From positions 1 through 64,000 of the forward strand of contig NZ_BMJM01000009.1 of assembly GCF_014643455.1 (NCBI RefSeq): a stretch of DNA of 64,000 nt, given 5' to 3'. This document shows positions 59,576 to 64,000 of this stretch, one piece after another. Position 1 is the first letter of the stretch. The number at the start of each line of letters is the position of its first letter. The notes below the pieces were generated by a model. It had not been told where the DNA came from, ran no database searches, and saw nothing but the letters and a program-made list of their open reading frames with translations. A program made the translations under genes and the position numbers. This DNA is from Sandarakinorhabdus glacialis. Lineage in GTDB: Bacteria > Pseudomonadota > Alphaproteobacteria > Sphingomonadales > Sphingomonadaceae.

Positions 59576-59637
59576 TTTACCGGCTTGACCCAGCAGCACC
59601 ACTATCACTCGAAGGCGACACGCCCGCAGAGGCCAGC

Positions 59638-60234
59638 ATGACGACCTGGTGGCATGAGCAACGGCTGGAGGCCGCCCACAAGGCCGTGCTCGACTGCGGT
59701 GCGACCGATATCGTCGACCTCGGGTGCGGCGATGGCGACTTGCTGGTGCGCCTGGCCGTCGAGCCCCATGTCCGGCGGATCACCGCGATCGATCTCGACC
59801 GCAGCGTGCTCGACCGGCTGAGGGTGCGGCTGGCGGCGCTGGGCGCGTTGGCGACAGCTCAGATCGAGATCATCCAGCGCTCGATGACCGACGGCAGCGG
59901 GCTGCGCGGTTTCGATTGCGCGATCCTGATCGAGACGATCGAGCATATCGATCCGGGCCAGCTATCGGTGCTCGAGCGCGCAATCTTCGTGCATATCCGC
60001 CCCCAAAGCGTCATCGTCACGACCCCCAACGCCGAGTTCAATGGCTTGCTGGGCGTGCCGGCGCATCGTTTCCGCCACCCCGGCCACCGCTTCGAATGGG
60101 ACCGGGCAAAGTTCCGCAGCTGGGCAAACGGGGTCGCCGCGCGCCGTGGCTATGGCGTCGCCTGCACCAACATCGCCGGCGCCCACCCCGTGCTCGGCGG
60201 CGCCAGCCAGATGGCGGTGTTTACCGCGCAGTAG
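59638..60234 (+). CDS. Stand-alone Hen1-like RNA 3'-terminal 2'-O-methyltransferase domain
   Basis: A 198-residue class I SAM methyltransferase. The SAM-binding motif is IVDLGCGDGDLL (25-36), with the acidic residue of motif II in ITAIDLDRSVLDRL. It also has the Hen1 metal site: E99 and E102-H103 in LIETIEHID, and H150 in RHPGHRFEWDRAKF, plus TTPNAEFN (128-135). In known Hen1 proteins an ExxEH motif and a downstream His bind Mn2+ and direct methylation of the 3'-terminal ribose of RNA. Bacterial Hen1 normally carries an extra N-terminal ligase-activating domain and lies next to Pnkp; neither is present here. The substrate is unknown. Confidence 0.8.
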   Translation: MTTWWHEQRLEAAHKAVLDCGATDIVDLGCGDGDLLVRLAVEPHVRRITAIDLDRSVLDRLRVRLAALGALATAQIEIIQRSMTDGSGLRGFDCAILIETIEHIDPGQLSVLERAIFVHIRPQSVIVTTPNAEFNGLLGVPAHRFRHPGHRFEWDRAKFRSWANGVAARRGYGVACTNIAGAHPVLGGASQMAVFTAQ

Positions 60235-60266
60235 CGCAGCCCCGCGACACGCGCTAACACGCGTTG

Positions 60267-61547
<1,281 letters not shown>

Positions 61548-61550
61548 CCA

Positions 61551-61952
61551 ATGCGCGATGAACGCCTGACGCTGCTCGGCCAGACCCCGGAGGATCTGCC
61601 CGCCATTTCGGCGCTGCTCCAGGACGCGACCCTGCGCGCCGAGGACCTCGCCTTCGACAAGCGCGGCCGCCGGCTGGTGTTGCTGGTCAACCGCTATCGC
61701 TGGGAAGCGACCGCCCCCAGCCGGGTGCGCAGCGCGCTCCGGATCGAGACCGTCGAGGCTGTCCAGCGCCAGAACTGGCCGCGCACGCCCGACGCCGTCC
61801 TCGACCTGCTCAGCCTGACGCGCGACGCCGACCATGTCATCCTGACCTTTGCCGGCGGCCCTGCCCTGCGCGCCCGCACCGAAGTCCTCGAGGTCATCCT
61901 CGAAGACATCGCCGCCCCCTGGCCCACCAGGCTCCAACCCAAACACGACTGA
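61551..61952 (+). CDS. DUF2948 family protein
   Basis: A 133-residue protein matching DUF2948 from end to end. LTLLGQTPEDLPAISALLQDA is followed by LAFDKRGRRLVLLVNRYRWE, then a C-terminal LLSLTRDADHVILTFAGG and VLEVILEDIAAPW. The family is confined mainly to Alphaproteobacteria and lies downstream of murA, as here. Its function is not known. A REP-like element follows 7 bp after the stop. Confidence 0.92.
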   Translation: MRDERLTLLGQTPEDLPAISALLQDATLRAEDLAFDKRGRRLVLLVNRYRWEATAPSRVRSALRIETVEAVQRQNWPRTPDAVLDLLSLTRDADHVILTFAGGPALRARTEVLEVILEDIAAPWPTRLQPKHD

Positions 61953-61958
61953 CCTGGT

Positions 61959-62013
61959 CCTCCCCCTGGAGGGGGGAGGCGACTCGCTCCTCTTGGAGCG
62001 GCGGGTGGGGGTG
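61959..62013. repeat. REP-like palindromic element, copy 5
   Basis: CCTCCCCC (61959-61966) pairs with GGGGGAGG (61972-61979), then the spacer CGACT. CGCTCC (61985-61990) with GGAGCG (61995-62000) forms the second stem, followed by GCGGGTGGGGGT. The GACTCG spacer makes it closest to copy 1 inside tsaC. It lies between the convergent DUF2948 and bioY genes. Confidence 0.8.
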
Positions 62014-62041
62014 ATCACCCCGCAGCACCGTCTCGGCAAAG

Positions 62042-62581
62042 CTACGCCAACCGCTCCACCCGCCTCCGCGACCGCCAAACCAGACCCGCCGCCACCAGCG
62101 ACTTCACCACAGCCCCCGGCAAAAACGGCCACAACCCCGCCGCCAAAGCCTGCGGCCCCCCGATAACAGCCGCCAGCCAAGCAGCCCCCATCACCAAACA
62201 CACCGCATTGCCCAGCAGCATCGCCGCCAGCGCCCGCCCGAGCCCGCGCATCCAGCCGCGCTCGGCCAGCCAACCCACAAGCCCAGCGGCAACCGGAAAC
62301 GCCAGCAGGTAGCCCGCCGTCGGCCCGGCAAACTTGGCTAACCCACCACTGCCACCCGCCAGCACCGGCAGCCCCGCCGCGCCCAGCGCCAGCCAGGCGA
62401 CGACCGCCGCCATCCCCAGCCGCCAGCCGAGCAAGCCGCCGACCATCGTCACGACTAGCGTCTGCAACGTGATCGGCACCGGGCCGATGGCAAATTCGAA
62501 TTGCGACGCTGCCGACAGCGCGGCGACGGCGACGCCGCCCGCGACAATCGGGTTCGGCGCTTGCGCGGCTTTAAGGGTCAG
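62042..62581 (-). CDS. bioY: Biotin transporter BioY, apparent CTG start
   Basis: The substrate-binding S component of a biotin ECF transporter, about 179 residues with six hydrophobic segments. The family motif GPVPITLQTLVVTMVGGLLGWRLGM is followed by GLPVLAGGSGGLAKFAGPTAGYLLAFP. The only plausible start is CTG at 62581, which overlaps the stop of the upstream reductase (CTGA) exactly as ATGA overlaps do elsewhere here. No ATG, GTG or TTG occurs between that point and the first helix, and the upstream frame is antisense-like. No ecfA/ecfT genes are nearby; BioY can act alone or with a shared energising module. Confidence 0.88.
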   Translation of the reverse strand: MTLKAAQAPNPIVAGGVAVAALSAASQFEFAIGPVPITLQTLVVTMVGGLLGWRLGMAAVVAWLALGAAGLPVLAGGSGGLAKFAGPTAGYLLAFPVAAGLVGWLAERGWMRGLGRALAAMLLGNAVCLVMGAAWLAAVIGGPQALAAGLWPFLPGAVVKSLVAAGLVWRSRRRVERLA

Positions 62582-63576
62582 AGCTTCACCAGCATCTTGC
62601 CGGTATTGCCTCCCGAAAACAGTCCGATAAAGGCATCCGGCGCCTTTTCGACGCCGTCGAGGACGGTCTCTTCCCACTTGATCCGGCCATCGGCGATCCA
62701 GCCGGTCATGTCGGCAAGGAACTGCGGCCGCAGCGCCGCGAACTCGCTGACAATGAAGCCGCGGATCCGCAGCGACTTGCCGACGACCTGGATGATGTTA
62801 CGTGGCCCGGTCATTTCCGCGGCGTTGTAACCCGAGATCATCCCGCACTCGGCAAAGCGCGCATAGGGCCGCGCGACCTCGATGGCGACTTCGAGATGTT
62901 CGCCGCCGACATTGTCGAAATAGATGTCGATGCCCTTGGGCACGGCGGCGCGCACCGCCCCGAGCAGGTCGCCGCAGGTCCTGTAGTTGATGGCATGGTC
63001 GACGCCGCGCGCCCGCAGCCAGTCGCACTTGGCGTCGGTGCCCGCCGTTGCGACGACGGTGCAGCCCTTGATCTTGGCGATCTGCGCGACGACCGACCCG
63101 ACGGCGCCGGCGCCGCCCGAAACGAACACGGTCTCGCCGGCCTTGGGCTGGCCGATCTCGAGCAAGCCCGCATAGGCAGTGTGGCCGGGCATGCCGAGCA
63201 CACCCAGATACGCCTGGTCGGGGACATTGGCGGCCCGCGCCAGTTTTTCGAGCGCGGCGGCGGGGGCGACGAAGCTCTCGCGCCAGCCGAAGAACGACGA
63301 TACAAGGTCGCCCGGCGCAAAGCCTTCGGCGTTCGAGGCGACGACTTCGCCAAGCGCGCCGCCCTGGAGCGCTTCGCCAAGGGCAAACGGCGGCACATAG
63401 CTGGCGCGGTCGGTCATGCGGCCGCGCATGTACGGATCGACCGACATCCAGGTGTTGCGGACGAGCACCTCGCCGGCGCCCGGCGCCGCTACATCGACGG
63501 TTGCAACTTCGAAATTGGCCGCCGAGGGCAAGCCGTCCGGGCGCGATTTAAGGCGGATTTCACGGGACTGGGTCAT
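62578..63576 (-). CDS. NADP-dependent oxidoreductase (medium-chain reductase, PTGR/CurA-like)
   Basis: A 332-residue zinc-independent medium-chain dehydrogenase/reductase. The N-terminal GroES-like part has VRNTWMSVDPYMRGRM. The Rossmann motif is VFVSGGAGAVGSVVAQIAK, with YFDNVGGEHLE and CGMISGYNA typical of the leukotriene B4 12-hydroxydehydrogenase/CurA group. It reduces enones or quinones with NADPH. The start at 63576 (MTQSREIRLKSRP) is the family start. Its stop overlaps the proposed bioY start, so the two appear coupled. Confidence 0.92.
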   Translation of the reverse strand: MTQSREIRLKSRPDGLPSAANFEVATVDVAAPGAGEVLVRNTWMSVDPYMRGRMTDRASYVPPFALGEALQGGALGEVVASNAEGFAPGDLVSSFFGWRESFVAPAAALEKLARAANVPDQAYLGVLGMPGHTAYAGLLEIGQPKAGETVFVSGGAGAVGSVVAQIAKIKGCTVVATAGTDAKCDWLRARGVDHAINYRTCGDLLGAVRAAVPKGIDIYFDNVGGEHLEVAIEVARPYARFAECGMISGYNAAEMTGPRNIIQVVGKSLRIRGFIVSEFAALRPQFLADMTGWIADGRIKWEETVLDGVEKAPDAFIGLFSGGNTGKMLVKL

Positions 63577-63655
63577 GGTGGGTCTCCTGGCTACCATCAT
63601 CGTCTAGGCCCGGCCGCCGAACCCGTCACCCCATCACTTTCCGCCAGTTTCAGGC

Positions 63656-64000
63656 CTAGGGGACGATTTCCATCTCGTCGTCGAAGGGGATTTCGCCGAG
63701 CGCTGCGGGATCGAAACTCAACCGCCCGCGGATCAGCTGGTCCGCCCCGGCGCGGAAATCGCCGCTGACCAGCTGCAGGTCGAGCCGATCGCCGTCGCGC
63801 CGGCGATATTCGGCCTCGATGGCGTCGATCATCGAATCGGAGGTGCCGAACACGCCGAGCGCCTCGCGGCCCATATGAATGGCGCTGTCGAAGGTCTCGC
63901 GCACAACCGTCTCGACGCCCGATCGGCGCAGCGTCACCCAATGCGTGCGATCGAAGGCGCGCGCCATGATCGGCAGGTCGGGCCACTGCCCGCGGATCGG
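63656..64000 (-). CDS. Kef-type (CPA2) cation:proton antiporter, C-terminal part, truncated by the window edge
   Basis: The visible 114 residues begin in the middle of a gene entering from the right edge. The sequence WPDLPIMARAFDRTHWVTLRRSGVE matches the end of the RCK_N nucleotide-binding domain of KefB/KefC-like potassium/proton antiporters (relatives read ARAxDRxH). The helical C-terminal tail follows: ETFDSAIHMGREALGVFG and EAEYRRRDGDRL, ending DDEMEIVP. The membrane part lies outside the window. Confidence 0.8.
   Translation of the reverse strand, partial: PIRGQWPDLPIMARAFDRTHWVTLRRSGVETVVRETFDSAIHMGREALGVFGTSDSMIDAIEAEYRRRDGDRLDLQLVSGDFRAGADQLIRGRLSFDPAALGEIPFDDEMEIVP

Overview
The window is GC-rich DNA (roughly two thirds G+C) from an alphaproteobacterium, most likely a member of Sphingomonadales. 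This placement rests on gene content and order: argS - SPOR protein - nagZ - scpA - scpB, trcR (DUF1013), murA followed by DUF2948, and rplU-rpmA-obgE-proB-proA-(toxin/antitoxin)-nadD-rsfS-rlmH. Short intergenic palindromes of a kind familiar from sphingomonad genomes also fit. No rRNA, tRNA or CRISPR was found.

Layout. 1-5.7 kb: the tail of an IS5-type transposase, a DUF2218/PadR pair with an operator-like palindrome, tsaC, a DmdC-like acyl-CoA dehydrogenase and an FAH-family hydrolase. 5.7-12.1 kb: a CPA1 Na+/H+ antiporter facing the housekeeping run argS-SPOR-nagZ-scpA-scpB. 12.1-18.8 kb: a frameshifted D-amino-acid-oxidase-like gene, an SDR lacking its catalytic lysine, an HTH protein, trcR, kynU, an MliC-like protein and a TonB-like protein. 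18.8-32.6 kb: a catabolic/accessory block with four acyl-CoA dehydrogenases (one with paired frameshifts), an epoxide-hydrolase-like enzyme, an FAD monooxygenase, a Fur-box-preceded PepSY gene, an AlkD-like gene cut by a TAG codon, two crotonases and an APH-like kinase. The set suggests CoA-thioester degradation of a branched or cyclic acid. 33.1-44.8 kb: a complete type I secretion locus (TolC, ABC transporter, HlyD adaptor) and its likely substrate, a protein of about 2,280 residues with Calx-beta, ExeM/NucH-type nuclease, duplicated modules, choice-of-anchor-I and RTX repeats. Its reading frame is broken once by a frameshift and once by a TAG.

44.8-53 kb: a CYTH/CHAD protein, then a long minus-strand housekeeping series running rplU, rpmA, obgE, proB, proA, antitoxin, toxin, nadD, rsfS, rlmH. 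A clear promoter precedes rplU and a strong terminator follows rpmA. 53-56 kb: an SDR, an amidase and a MAPEG protein. 56-59.5 kb: an ECF sigma/anti-sigma pair opposite a secreted subtilase and a Gly/Ala-rich secreted protein. 59.5-64 kb: a stand-alone Hen1-like RNA methyltransferase domain behind three 8-bp direct repeats, murA, DUF2948, bioY, a medium-chain reductase and the end of a Kef-type antiporter.

The most notable observations are five disruption events in four otherwise well-preserved genes (two of them single TAG codons followed by GCG), two genes (rlmH, bioY) whose only reasonable start is CTG, the solitary Hen1-like methyltransferase, the 930-bp internal duplication in the secreted protein, and a family of palindromic repeats, one copy of which is read in frame inside tsaC.
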